A DNA stretch of 64,000 nucleotides from Lycium barbarum (taxonomy: Eukaryota > Streptophyta > Magnoliopsida > Solanales > Solanaceae): the NCBI RefSeq assembly GCF_019175385.1, contig NC_083343.1, positions 55,450,457-55,514,456 on the forward strand, given 5' to 3'. Within the stretch, counting starts at the first letter, position 1, and each line of letters opens with the position of its first letter. Positions 10,686-22,926 of the stretch are shown here, piece after piece. The translations under genes and the position numbers were made by a program. The notes below the pieces were generated by a model. The model saw nothing but the letters and a program-made list of their open reading frames with translations, was not told where the DNA came from and did not search any database.

Positions 10686-13084
10686 TGTTACACCTCGGAA
10701 ATTTCTCCGTGAACGTACAATGAATAGACCAACGAAGATTATGAGTGTATGATGTTTTACTAAGAAGAGGATGACTACTTATGAGTTTTGAAAATGCGAA
10801 AGTTGCAGATTTGCACTTCGGCCCAGTTGGTTGTAAAGTAGAATACGACCCGTAAAGTGGTTTACGAGCCCCGTAAACTTCTATCGTCCTCCAATATAAA
10901 AAAATTCAACTTTCTGCCAAATGTCTAAATGGTTAAATACGACCCAGAATACGGACCGTAAATCGAAATACGGCCCTTAAACTGTGATCGTAAACCACCA
11001 TGACTCCAGTAAACCTTTCTGGTTCTGTTATGCTTAAATACGGTCTTGAAGGACGGACCATAAACCAGAATACGACCAGTAAACTGGGTTTACGGCCACT
11101 GTGCACTTCGACTACTGTTCATAAAAATCAGATTTTAAGTTAAGTATAAGGGACCGTTTTTCATTCCATTCATTTCATTTTTACTCCACACTTCAAGAAA
11201 CATCTAGAATACTCTCTAATATTCATCCACAAGAGAATCAAAGGAAAATCAAGATCAACAACACCAAATCCATGAAATCAAGAGTGTGAAACTCATCAAA
11301 GTTCATCTACACCAAGAAATTGCAAAGGAAGTGAAGTAGGGTTTTTTGCATAGAAGAGTATTGCTACTCAAGGCTTGTTCCTACCACATCTAAGGTAAGT
11401 TTTATGAATTTCTCATGATGATTGAAGTATTTATACGTTGAAACACTTGGATTATAGAAGAGTGTAGTAAATGGGTCATAAAATGTGAATAATGCCATAG
11501 TTGAATGATAGTTGGATTGAATTATGAATGTTGATGAGTTGGGGGTATAAATATGTTATAAATGACGTATAGACCATGAAATAGGTGTGATGTATGAGAA
11601 AATGTGATGATGAGCTAAAACCCATAAATGTGGGGAAATTGGAGAAAAATGGTGGAATGTGGTAAATGTAGATAAATGATGATTGTTGATACGATATTGT
11701 GAGTGTTGTTGTGAATGTTTGGTAGTTGAAATGAAACATGGGAAAAGTAGTGGAAACAAAGGAAATGTTGCCCAATTTTTCCTAGAAATAGTAGCGCGTT
11801 CTTCTCGTCGATTGACTAACGATGGTACGAATTCTCTCTTGAAGGTAGAGACGTGACATCAAAGGGAATCAAGCAAACGATAGCATAGTTAAACGACAAA
11901 GGTATGTGAGGCTTATCTTTTCTTTCAAAAGGCATGAATCCTTCAAGTTTTATATAATCCCTCTACAAACGAAGCCTATGAGTCCTTCAATATATTGAAT
12001 TACATATGAATATGATGGTGATGATAATGAGCTAGAGTATAGCGATTCAAGAAACTGTGGCATGATGTTCCTATAAGGCTAAAGATGTTATCTTTGTTAA
12101 CACTCGCCTTATGCTCTATTTCCTTCAAGGCGAGGCACGATACTCATAAACGTTCATAATATAATCGGGGGTTGACGACCTTACGTCACCCCGACATAGT
12201 GTGGTTGCCCTTAAAGCTTAACGTATGCTCTTAATGCTAATATATGATATGTCTATAAGTTGATTAACAATGTTAGTTTGTAATACGATGATGATATGCA
12301 TAAGATACCAAGAAATGATAAGATGATGCTATGTTATGAGATGTGTAATAGGGATGTGTTATGATTGATTTTGCGATGATGAGATTCCACCGTGCCTAGA
12401 TGGCCGGGCATGTCACCGCTAAGGCGGGCTGCTATGTTTACACCGAGCCTAGAGGGCCGGGCATGATCACCACTAGTGGGCGGCATATGAGGATTATCCG
12501 GACGCGGGTAATGATGCGGAGTACGATGTGATGATGTACATGATGAAGTATGTGATGATGAATGTGATGATATATGGGATATGACAAAACATATGCTATA
12601 ATGATGTAAAATATGATATATGTAAAAAGTATGTTGCTTATAATACTCAAGCAGGTTATATCTTTTCTTATGATTCATGTGCTTCTATGACATTGTTCAT
12701 TTCATTCCTGCCTTACATACTCAGTACAATGTTCATACTGACGTCCGTTTTCTTTGGACGCTGTGTTCATGCCCACAGGTAGACAGGGAGGATATCTTGC
12801 TCCAGACTCTTAGAATCTTTTGTGTACGGTTGTATGTGTAATCCAATAGAGGCTCGTAGATACTCAATGTGGGTTATGTGGTTTCACGACGTGGTTATTG
12901 TGTAAATATATTAATATATGTTATTGTATAAAGGCATTATATTTTGTAACGAAAAGCAGTTTCTTTTGTAAAATGAGCATGAAATCGATAAATGATTGTT
13001 GAATGAGTCTAAGAAGTAATAGTACGAGCGGTGCTCGGTGGTTAGCACCGGGTACCCATCGCGGCCCCTAGTTGGGTCATGACA
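10686..13084 (+). mobile_element. Solo LTR (2399 bp) with perfect 5-bp target duplication
   Basis: Ends are TGTTACACCTCGG (10686) and GGGTCATGACA (13084), flanked by CATAT at 10681-10685 and 13085-13089. No internal region or second LTR is present, so it is most likely left by LTR-LTR recombination. Family match to 43926-46300 runs end to end. Parts seen: weakened TACGG/CCGTA palindromes (10846-11100), splice-donor-like AAG|GTAAGT near 11396, AAGGTATGTGAGGC near 11900, GGCCGGGCATG repeats at 12390-12490, and the CAGTAC plus CGTCC/GGACG module at 12722-12760. Confidence 0.95.
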
Positions 13085-13089
13085 CATAT

Positions 13090-16000
13090 TGTCACGACCC
13101 AACCCCGTGGGCCGCGACTGGTACCCTTACTGGGTGCCCGTACATACCTACCCGACCGAATTTCGAATCATACGGAATTTTTTTTTTTCTTTTTTTTTTA
13201 AAACAGAAGTTACAAAAGTAGGCCGATACAATTACGGCACGCGCGCAAACATATATATATATATATACCTGAACATACAGACATTTACAGATAAGCCGAT
13301 AAGGCTAACATACAGACGAAAACCCGTAACCCACACATCTATCTACAGGGCTCTACAGACATACAGAATCATATGACGGGACAGGGCCCCGCCGTACCCA
13401 GAATATCCATACATACAGAGTATACAGAAGACAGAAGATATATATACCAAAAGTATACGCTCCGGATCAAAGGAGCTCTTCAAACAGCAGAATTAGAACC
13501 CTACACTGGCGGCGTATCACCTGGTGCGTCGGTACCTGCGGGCATGTAGCGCAGCCCCCGAAGAACGGGGGTCAGTACGAAAAATGTACCGAGTATGTAA
13601 AGCAGAACATAACATATATAAACATAGTCCGAACCGGAGTCACAGAAATATAACGAACAGAACCATAAATCAGACTGACGGACAGAGTCATGATCCAGAC
13701 AGACATACAGAATCGTGTTCTTTACAGATAAACAGAATCATGGTTCGGACAGACAGACGGAATCATAATACGGATAGATGAGCAGAATCAGAATCCATAC
13801 GGACATACAGACATAGTCGTAATTCAGACGGACAGACAGAAGTATGTCGGACAGAATTATGCATGCAGAGTAGTACAGAGTCATACAGAATCATACAGAG
13901 GCATGTGCTTATATAAATACAGATGGCACACGCATACATTCATACAGATCCCGGCCCTGTCTGGGGGCGCGGTAACAGAACCCGGCCCTCTTAGTACGGG
14001 ACGCGGTGGACAGATAGAATCAGATCAGATCATATGCCATCCTGGCCGCCATCCCCATACACGAATCATAATATCATACAGACATACAGATCCCGGCCCG
14101 TACGCCGAGGGACGCGGTGAACAATGCAGAGAAATATGCACGATAACAGAACCTGGCCCGGGTCGCAGTGAAAGAATGCATTGAGACAGACACGAATCGA
14201 TAAATGAGAAACTACTTACATACAGACTCAACATACAGACTCAATCAAACTGAAGGGTGCCAAACGGCGAGCCAAAATCAGAATATCCAGATAGTATGCA
14301 TAGTACGTGCCTATATCCTACTTGGGAAGGCACGACAGATTATTAGCAGAATCAGATTCTCAGATGTTCAGAAATCATTTTTGTAAGAATTGCATAAAAA
14401 TAGTTGTATCATAATCAAAATAATAGTTCAATTGTTTTCTGAGAAAATCGGACAAAAGGGAAGTATTTAAAGTATTACAGAAGATATCGGGCCTTGTGGG
14501 CCCGCCTCGGACCAACTCGAGGCAACATATGTAAATTATAGCTAATAGACCTTATGAGGTCATCCATAATCGTTTGGAAGTGTTCCGACTCCGTTTAGGG
14601 AGGTTTTGTACAAAAACTCACTTTAAAGGCAATTTGCAAGAAAATAGCTTCAAATGAATTGAAGGAATTGGAGCGGTTTTCCGTCTCGAATTCCGGGGAA
14701 CGGAGTCGTACTTAAGGCTCGCGGCCGAGCCTATCACATCCAGAACATGCCTAAGAACAAAGGGAAAGGCTTCACATACCTCGATAACGCGTTACGCTCG
14801 CTTGGCGTCAATCCAAATTTCGTCCAAAATCTGGAAATGGTCAAGTTTACCATTTGTTAGTTTCATTCTTTCAATATTCCAACTTTACACATACTTGCCT
14901 ACCGAAATTTTGGCAGCATTTCCTCTGTATATACGACATCCCCGAGACTTAGCTCGGCTCAATTCATCAACACAACAACCCAGAAATGACATCCAAACAA
15001 CAACAAACATCAAGACATACACTAAGGCATCACTAGCCATCTTTCGACATAACGAAACATCTTTCGCTTCAAACTTGCATTTCCAAACCAAACTTATTAT
15101 TTTCATATCCATTATCCATCAAAATCATTACGACATACATCGGAGGCATCCATACCATTTTCACATAATATTCATAAGCTACACAACATTCAAACATTCC
15201 CTTAAGCCACTACTTTTTTTCAATTTTTTCCTAACCTTCCACATACAAGTTCATTATGCAATTCCATCTCCCAAATTCATCAACAATGATCATAATTTGC
15301 CTCTTGATACTTTCATTTCCATTGTTACATAAATCCTAACAAAGTTGCATATTCTCCTACAACAACTTAATAACCATTTTTCCAAGACAATAAGAATCAT
15401 TAACCTTCCACTCACATCATATGGCCACAACAACATAAGTATTACATTAAATAAATTCAATTCATCCACTTTCATGTAAGGCACCACACGGCCAACATGC
15501 AATACCTTCCAACTTCCATTAATTCATCCCACTTTCATTCCTAATACAATTTCTACCATAACATACTAGATTCTAACATGAATTCAAACCATCCAAGACA
15601 TGTAATTCATACACATACATTCGGCCAACACACCCTTAGTTCCAACACACAAAATTTCCATATTTTTCATTCATTCACACATACTACAACATACATATAC
15701 CATTTATAACACAACAAAAGCATGAAATCCTCACCTTTCTTCAAGTTCTTCACTTGGAGGATGAAATTGTTTTCTTGCCACAATATTTATGTCAACTTGT
15801 AGAGGGCCTGGCACTTAGTCATAATCTCACAAGGGATGGATTTTTGAACCAAAGAATTGGCTCCAAAAATTTTTCTTTCTTTTTCTTTTCTCTTCTTTCT
15901 CACCCGAATTGGTCTTTTTTTTTTTTTTTTTTTTTTGCTTTGGCTTTTGCTTTGTGTTTCTTGAATGTTCTTAATACTTATCCATGTTATATAATTTCCC

Positions 16001-16291
16001 ATGGAATTTAATTAATCCATGGGCTTGGACCTATGGTGGCCGGTTGGGCCCCTTAAGTTGGGCCTCCATTCACTTAATTTTTTTTGAGCCCAAAATGATT
16101 GGCTAATTATTTTGTAATTCATAAAGCAAGTTTCCAAAATTCCAATTTTGCCCTTGGCCTCCTTCCGTAATTCCACACCATTGAATTCATAACCTACACA
16201 TTCATACCAAGTAAGGTCCAATTGTGGCCTTATTCATCACAAATCAATTTATCTTGAATTTTTCGAATAAGTGAAAATGTCGGATGTAACA
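13090..16291 (-). mobile_element. 3' LTR of A (3202 bp)
   Basis: The minus-strand start TGTTACATCCGACA is at 16291 and the end GTTGGGTCGTGACA at 13090. The 13600-14240 part is built from ACAGA/CATACAG-rich short repeats and GGCCCGGG-type units. The CAGTAC/GTACTG module has a perfect CCCCC/GGGGG hairpin at 13555-13591. A (TA)n run is at 13249-13266 and a poly-T tract at about 15917-15937. Open frames here, such as 14802-15332, recur in the other LTR only because the LTR is duplicated. Confidence 0.95.
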
Positions 16292-16328
16292 TCCTCCCCC
16301 CCTTTAGAGACATTCGTCCTCGAATGTT
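16292..16328 (-). promoter_or_regulatory. Polypurine tract and pre-PPT hairpin of A
   Basis: Minus-strand AAAGGGGGGGAGGA (16305 to 16292) abuts the 3' LTR and would prime plus-strand DNA. Just upstream lies the stem-loop AACATTC-GAGGAC-GAATGTC (16328-16309), the same hairpin seen before the PPTs of B, C and F. Confidence 0.85.
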
Positions 16329-16504
16329 AAATTGACCTTATGGGGCGTCGTACTACTTCGGGAGGGTCCTCTTTATAATTGGCCTTCGTGGACTTCCCGA
16401 CATGGCTTCTTTACCAACATTATGGGGTAATTCTTCACGTCACTGATTCAAATGCCTTTGTAACATATTTCCTCATACCCCACACAATCATCGAACCATA
16501 AGCT

Positions 16505-17180
16505 ATATTCTTGTAACAGACAGACGCTTTCCAGACGTCATAGTCCATATCATTTCCTGTTACACTCCTGAGATTCCTACCCCGTTCTCGAAATCCCACT
16601 TCATACCAGACACTTCATACCAACAGATTCAGAACTAGAACCGGACGCGTAGAAGCATATCAGACGGATTCGTAATCGGAGGCAGACGTACTAAACCATG
16701 GCGGACGGATTCGTGGTCAAAATCAGGGGTACGGAGGTATGTCAGACAGATTTGAGATCGGAGTCATACGTACAAAGATGTATCATACAGAATCATGATC
16801 AAAGTCAGACAGACAGAAATGTATCAGATAGAGTCGTAATCAAGATCAGACATACGGAGATGTATCAGACAGGCGTGCGATCGAAATCAGATGTACAGAG
16901 GCATATAAGACGGATTCATATCCGGAGTCAGACATACAGAGGTGTGTCAGACAGATTCGTAATCAGAGTTAATCGTATAGAGATATGTCAGACAGAAACG
17001 TATTCAGAATCAATCATACAGAAGTATGTCGACCCGAAACATATTCAGAATCGGATGTACAAAGATTTATCAGGTGGGAACATAATCGAGTTCAGAAGCA
17101 TAGAGGCGTAATAGACAGAGCCATAGCAGAATCGGAAGTGCAGAAGTATAACAGATAGAATCTGAAGCCGAATCAGATCA
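16505..17180 (-). repeat. Degenerate tandem array of about 45-bp units in A
   Basis: Units follow a TCAGACAGATTCGTAATC / CAGAGTCAGACGTACAGAG pattern on the plus strand and repeat about every 45 bases with many substitutions. They create an open plus-strand frame (16698-17111) that is antisense to the element and itself repetitive. F carries the same array, in the same sense relative to its LTRs, at 57655-58100. Confidence 0.8.
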
Positions 17181-17762
17181 CTCTTAGTAAGGCTCCAGTG
17201 ATTTATGGAAAATTCCCTTATTGGTAACCTGGTTAACCAAGTTATCATACAAATCGTCTCGCGTGTCGCTTATCGACTCTTCCAAAGATTCCGCTTATTC
17301 ACACTTCTTATCTTTCATCTTTCCTACCATCCCTACTCATTTTCTTTTTCAGACATCATCACACCAAACTAAATTATAATGGAATAGGGGTTTTTCTAGT
17401 CCTTGACAGCATTTGTGTCCTCACCCCCGCTTCGCTTCATGTATTCGGTTTAGTAAAACCTTTCGCCGATCACAATATTAGTTGCCGGGACTCGGTTCTT
17501 AACCCATATGATCACCAGACGAAAATCATGCACATACATATACATTTACTAATATCTTATTTGCGAACGTCTCCAACCGTTATTCAAATTCGCTCAATTT
17601 CCCGAGCGGTGTTGTACCTTTTCTTTGCCCATTTAGTCCGCCTCGCTCTGCGCGACTCCTGTAAGGGCACTAATCACTCCACACATTCCATTTGTCCTTT
17701 TTGGTTACCCTAAATTTTTTATTTACATCTATCATACTTACACTTGTGCAAAACTTTGCATT

Positions 17763-17876
17763 ACTTCCCAGGGGGTCACCCATCCCAGAATTGCTCTGGC
17801 TTGAGCACGCTTAACTCCAAAACTTTCATGCATTTCGACGCGTTAGGGGGCTGATATAATTTCGTCGATCGCCCCG
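17763..17876 (-). other. 5S rRNA-derived module in A
   Basis: Read on the minus strand, the 3' half keeps GAGTTAAGCGTGCT and GATGGGTGACCCCCTGGGAA, which correspond to the internal promoter boxes A and C of plant 5S rRNA. The 5' half (GCGATCGACGAAATTATATCAGC) is diverged. It is in the element's sense orientation, about 740 bases past the ORF. Related modules: 30677-30779 in B and 57126-57226 in F. Function unknown; too diverged to be a working 5S gene. Confidence 0.8.
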
Positions 17877-18240
17877 CACGACCTTTGTCACGTAAGTTTT
17901 GAGCAAATCGGGGTCTTAACAAATTTTTGGAAAATTTTTGTAGCGGGTCCCACCCCCGGCTAAATCGTACCCTTACCATGTCGCCTTTCTGAATCTTAAA
18001 CATTCACCTTCATACACATATACATATGATTACGGATAACCCACGGATTTAAGTCTTCGTCCCACGAATTCCGCCTCCAAATAATCGGTGGAATCTGATA
18101 AAATATCACCATAAGGTGTTCTCCGGCCACTGACAGAAGAAAACTAAAGTCCGACAAATATTGCGGGACCTTTTTGTACTTAGTCTACATATTTACTTCC
18201 ATATTTCTGGAAATATTTGGGCAGAGGTTCCTCTGTTTTT

Positions 18241-18348
18241 CTTGCTATCCAAAACCTGTACACCAGAAATACCAATTATGCCTCACAGGGCCAACACATA
18301 TACACACACATACATATCATATCATGTCGTATCGCAGCCACACGGGGC
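18241..18348 (-). other. Conserved non-coding leader block in A
   Basis: Minus-strand AGCCCCGTGTGGCT, a variable ~50 bases, then GGCCCTGTGAGGC and GGTATTTCTGGTGTACAG followed by GTTTTGGATAG. The same order occurs in B (30240-30328) and C (39149-39234). The end reads like a 3' splice site. Confidence 0.7.
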
Positions 18349-18616
18349 TGATAACCTCAAGTAAGAATTATAAAGTCGTCGACACTTACCACACGTTCCC
18401 AACTCAACAGCATCGGAGGCACTTTCCTGTTTACTTTCATCCGGGATTTCTAGACTCACATTGACGGTGGGGACATCTCAGTCGCCCTTGCCTTTGGTCA
18501 CTAGGTCTCTAATCCTTTTAAATTTCCGTCGTCTTCATAGAACAACGTTTTACAGATATCATACACATATCGAAATTTCTAGGAAACTTACGTACTCATA
18601 ACTGATCAACTCGGGT

Positions 18617-19132
18617 CTAACCTGGGGAGCTGCCGTGCGAGTTGTGTCCCTCATCATCGTCGTCGGTCTGGCCCCCACTGTTACCTGCATCTGAATCGGA
18701 GGAGTGTAGGTAGCCTGGCAATTCCTGGTTCACCGACGGCCAGGACAAAGGGCTGGAATAGGGCGTGACACTCTCTGGGGAAGCCTGTCTAACATACTGC
18801 TCCACTACCGGAGCTGCTGGCACATCCTCGGGAATCTCCTCCTCCGGCGTCCCAGAGGAATGCTCTAGTGGCTCAGCCTCGGGGCTATCCTCCTCCCTGG
18901 GAGTAAGAAACTCTGGAGGTATCGTCGCTGGGCCCTCCGAGGGGTCGGTATCATAACTATCTTCCTTGGGAGCCTCTGCTCTGGGGATCAAAAACTCTGG
19001 AGGAATTGTCTCTGGATCCTCCGAAGGGTCTGTCTCAATCGAGTAGCTGGGGATCTGCCTACTCGGTCCTGGTGATGTCCTAGGGCCCTTATTAGCACCC
19101 CCATCCCCATCATCCGAAGCGCTCCTCTTCAT
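18617..19132 (-). CDS. Short acidic, Pro/Glu/Ser-rich ORF in place of gag (A)
   Basis: I do not recognise this 171-residue protein. It opens MKRSASDDGDGGANKGPRT and is strongly acidic with many Pro, Ser and Glu, so it is probably disordered; there is no zinc knuckle, hydrophobic segment or gag domain. Two internal copies of a ~28-residue unit are visible, each carrying TDPSE then TIPPEFL.PR. It ends DDDDEGHNSHGSSPG. It sits where gag lies in F and D, about 270 bases past the PBS and 22 bases after a good splice-acceptor-like sequence (TTTCTGACCCTCTTCCTGCAG spans 19154-19174). Position argues for expression; sequence argues against gag. It could be an adapted gag remnant, a captured fragment or non-functional. 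Confidence 0.5.
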   Translation of the reverse strand: MKRSASDDGDGGANKGPRTSPGPSRQIPSYSIETDPSEDPETIPPEFLIPRAEAPKEDSYDTDPSEGPATIPPEFLTPREEDSPEAEPLEHSSGTPEEEIPEDVPAAPVVEQYVRQASPESVTPYSSPLSWPSVNQELPGYLHSSDSDAGNSGGQTDDDDEGHNSHGSSPG

Positions 19133-19323
19133 TATTTATCAACCTACGATCACCTGCAGGAAGAGGGTCAGAAACATTTTCCCCAAATACCGACACTTCT
19201 GCTCTTCTGGAGCCTCGCTGTAGATACAGCAATTCGTAGGGGAGAATCATCCTAATCATATAGCTTTATCGCACGATCTAAGAATCCAAAGAAGGGTAAC
19301 ATCCTAAATGCCCTGTAGCTTCC

Positions 19324-19359
19324 TGTTTATAGGTGTGGTGCACAACACATCGATAAACA
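19324..19359 (-). other. Leader hairpin with palindromic loop, A
   Basis: Minus-strand arms TGTTTAT and ATAAACA, an inner GTGTG/CACAC stem and loop TTGTGCAC containing the palindrome GTGCAC. Confidence 0.72.
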
Positions 19360-19400
19360 AGACTCTACTAGACATGGCCTGTAGACATACCGAGGACTAA

Positions 19401-19414
19401 CCGCTCTGATACCA
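19401..19414 (-). other. Primer binding site (tRNA-iMet), A
   Basis: Minus-strand TGGTATCAGAGCGG, four bases (AAAG) inside the 5' LTR end. Confidence 0.95.
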
Positions 19415-19418
19415 CTTT

Positions 19419-22400
19419 TGTCACGACCCAACCCCGTGGGCCGCGACTGGTACCCTAACTGGGTGCCTATACATACCTACCCGACCGAATTTCGAATCAT
19501 ACGGAATTTTTTTTTTCTTTTTTTTTTAAAACAGAAGTTACAAAAGTAGGCCGATACAATTACGGCACGCGCGCAAACATATATATATATATATACCTGA
19601 ACATACAGACATTTACAGATAAGCCGATAAGGCTAACATACAGACGAAAACCCGTAACCCACACATCTATCTACAGGGCTCTACAGACATACAGAATCAT
19701 ATGACGGGACAGGGCCCCGCCGTACCCAGAATATCCATACATACAGAGTATACAGAAGACAGAAGATATATATACCAAAAGTATACGCTCTGGATCAAAG
19801 GAGCTCTTCAAACAGCAGAATTAGAACCCTACACTGGCGGCGTATCACCTGGTGCGTCGGTACCTGCGGGCATGTAGCGCAGCCCCCGAAGAACGGGGGT
19901 CAGTACGAAAAATGTACCGAGTATGTAAAGCAGAACATAACAGATATAAACATAGTCCGAACCGGAGTCACAGAAATATAACGAACAGAACCATAAATCA
20001 GACTGACGGACAGAGTCATGATCCAGACAGACATACAGAATCGTGTTCTTTACAGATAAACAGAATCATGGTTCGGACAGACAGACGGAATCATAATACG
20101 GACAGATGAGCAGAATCAGAATCCATACGGACATACAGACATAGTCGTAATTCAGACGGACAGACAGAAGTATGTCGGACAGAATTATGCATGCAGAGTA
20201 GTACAGAGTCATACAGAATCATACACAGGCATGTGCTTATATAAATACAGATGGCACACGCATACATTCATACAGATCCCGGCCCTGTCTGGGGGCGCGG
20301 TAACAGAACCCGGCCCTCTTAGTACGGGACGCGGTGGACAGACAGAATCAGATCAGATCATATGCCATCCTGGCCGCCATCCCCATACACGAATCATAAT
20401 ATCATACAGACATACAGATCCCGGCCCGTACGCCGAGGGACGCGGTGAACAATGCAGAGAAATATGCACGATAACAGAACCTGGCCCGGGTCGCAGTGAA
20501 AGAATGCATTGAGACAGACACGAATCGATAAATGAGAAACTACTTACATACAGACTCAACATACAGACTCAATCAAACTGAAGGGTGCCAAACGGCGAGC
20601 CAAAATCAGAATATCCAGATAGTATGCATAGTATGTGCCTATATCCTACTTGGGAAGGCACGACAGATTATTAGCAGAATCAGATTCTCAGATGTTCAGA
20701 AATCATTTTTGTAAGAATTGCATAAAAATAGTTGTATCATAATCAAAATAATAGTTCAATTGTTTTCTGAGAAAATCGGACAAAAGGGAAGTATTTAAAG
20801 TATTACAGAAGATAACGGGCCTTGTGGGCCCGCCTCGGACCAACTCGAGGCAACATATGTAAATTATCGCTAATAGACCTTATGAGGTCATCCATAATCG
20901 TTTGGAAGTGTTCCGACTCCGTTTAGGGAGGTTTTGTACAAAAACTCACTTTAAAGGCAATTTGCAAGAAAATAGCTTCAAATGAATTGAAGGAATTGGA
21001 GCGGTTTTCCGTCTCGAATTCCGGGGAACGGAGTCGTACTTAAGGCTCGCGGCCGAGCCTATCACATCCAGAACATGCCTAAGAACAAAGGGAAAGGCTT
21101 CACATACCTCGATAACGCGTTACGCTCGCTTGGCGTCAATCCAAATTTCGTCCAAAATCTGGAAATGGTCAAGTTTACCATTTGTTAGTTTCATTCTTTC
21201 AATATTCCAACTTTACACATACTTGCCTACCGAAATTTCGGCAGCATTTCCTCTGTATATACGACATCCTCGAGACTTAGCTCGGCTCAATTCATCAACA
21301 CAACAACCCAGAAATGACATCCAAACAACAACAAACATCAAGACATACACTAAGGCATCACTAGCCATCTTTCGACATAACGAAACATCTTTCGCTTCAA
21401 ACTTGCATTTCCAAACCAAACTTATTATTTTCATATCCATTATCCATCAAAATCATTACGACATACATCGGAGGCATCCATACCATTTTCACATAATATT
21501 CATAAGCTACACAACATTCAAACTTTCCCTTAAGCCACTACTTTTTTTCAATTTTTTCCTAACCTTCCACATACAAGTTCATTATGCAATTCCATCTCCC
21601 AAATTCATCAACAATGATCATAATTTGCCTCTTGATACTTTCATTTCCATTGTTACATAAATCCTAACAAAGTTGCATATTCTCCTACAACAACTTAATA
21701 ACCATTTTTCCAAGACAATAAGAATCATTAACCTTCCAATCACATCATATGGCCACAACAACATAAGTATTACATTAAATAAATTCAATTCATCCACTTT
21801 CATGTAAGGCACCACACGGCCAACATGAAATACCTTCCAACTTCCATTAATTCATCCCACTTTCATTCCTAATACAATTTCTACCATAACATACTAGATT
21901 CTAACATGAATTCAAACCATCCAAGACATGTAATTCATACACATACATTCGGCCAACACACCCTTAGTTCCAACACACAAAATTTCCATATTTTTCATTC
22001 ATTCACACATACTACAACATACATATACCATTTATAACACAACAAAAGCATGAAATCCTCACCTTTCTTCAAGTTCTTCACTTGGAGGATGAAATTGTTT
22101 TCTTGCCACAATATTTATGTCAACTTCTAGAGGGCCTGGCACTTAGTCATAATCTCACAAGGGATGGATTTTTGAACCAAAGAATTGGCTCCAAAATTTT
22201 TTCTTTCTTTTTCTTTTCTCTTCTTTCTCACCCGAATTGGTCTTCTTTTTTTTTTTTTTTTGCTTTGGCTTTTGCTTTGTGTTTCTTGAATGTTCTTAAT
22301 ACTTATCCATGTTATATAATTTCCCATGGAATTTAATTAATCCATGGGCTTGGACATATGGTGGCCGGTTGGGCCCCTTAAGTTGGGCCTCCATTCACTT

Positions 22401-22616
22401 AATTTTTTTTGAGCCCAAAATGATTGGCTAATTATTTTGTAATTCATAAAGCAAGTTTCCAAAATTCCAATTTTGCCCTTGGCCTCCTTCCGTAATTCCA
22501 CACCATTGAATTCATAACCTACACATTCATACCAAGTAAGGTCCAATTGTGGCCTTATTCATCACAAATCAATTTATCTTGAATTTTTCGAATAAGAGAA
22601 AATGTCGGATGTAACA
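19419..22616 (-). mobile_element. 5' LTR of A (3198 bp)
   Basis: It is the partner of 13090-16291, with the same ends. It would drive transcription leftward. The CAGTAC module with CCCCC/GGGGG hairpin is at 19883-19919; AGGTATGTGAAGC, a donor-like sequence, is near 21108 on the minus strand. The right end GATGTAACA at 22616 is followed directly by resumed LINE sequence. Confidence 0.95.
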
Positions 22617-22926
22617 CATACCTCCTTTCCATGCCTGTTCACTTACTAGCAACAATGAAACCACCTAAAGGAACTTTTGAGCAACTGGAAGGGGCCATCC
22701 AGATTTTTACAGAGTGAAAATGATTCCAAGAGAAAGTATCATTGGTGTAAATGGGTGAAGATGCGTCTACCTTATGAAGAAGGAGGTGTTAGGTTCAGAT
22801 GTTTGAGAGATGTCAGTAAAGCTTTCATAGCTAAGCAGTGGTGGAACCTTAAAATAAAAAAAATCCTTGTGGAAGGAGTACATATTATCCAAGTATTGGT
22901 CAGGAACAAATCTTATCATCAGAAAA
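22617..22926 (+). pseudogene. LINE ORF2 C-terminal piece
   Basis: This continues the LINE broken at 10680. It starts with the expected PPFHACSLTSNNETT-like stretch and reaches a clear C-terminal L1 block: KYHWCKWVKMRLPYEEGGVRFRCLRDVSKAFIAKQWWNLK, shown here by its landmarks KYHW, EEGGVRFR and AKQWWN. Frames change several times. It is cut at 22926 by the LTR of H, so the LINE 3' end and poly-A tail are outside the visible part. Matching of the two halves across 11.9 kb is the basis for the nested-insertion reading. Confidence 0.88.

Larger units (their letters stand above)
13090..22616 (-). mobile_element. A: complete non-autonomous LTR element (9.5 kb)
   Basis: Two near-identical LTRs (13090-16291 and 19419-22616) face the minus strand around a 3127-bp internal region with PBS, one acidic ORF, a 5S-like module, a tandem array and a PPT, but no protease, RT or integrase. 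Flanks are CATAT (13085-13089) and CATAC (22617-22621), a 5-bp duplication with one change. The element depends on a partner for enzymes. I count only about twenty LTR differences plus homopolymer length changes, so insertion is recent. Confidence 0.95.

Noticed and set aside
14802..15332. 176-codon plus-strand frame, repeated at 21130-21660
   Set aside because: It lies in U3 of the A LTRs, antisense to the element; the two copies match only because LTRs are duplicated. Composition is AT-rich with no recognisable domain.
16698..17111. 137-codon frame starting MADGFVVK
   Set aside because: It reads across a degenerate 45-bp tandem array antisense to A; repeats without stops create the frame.
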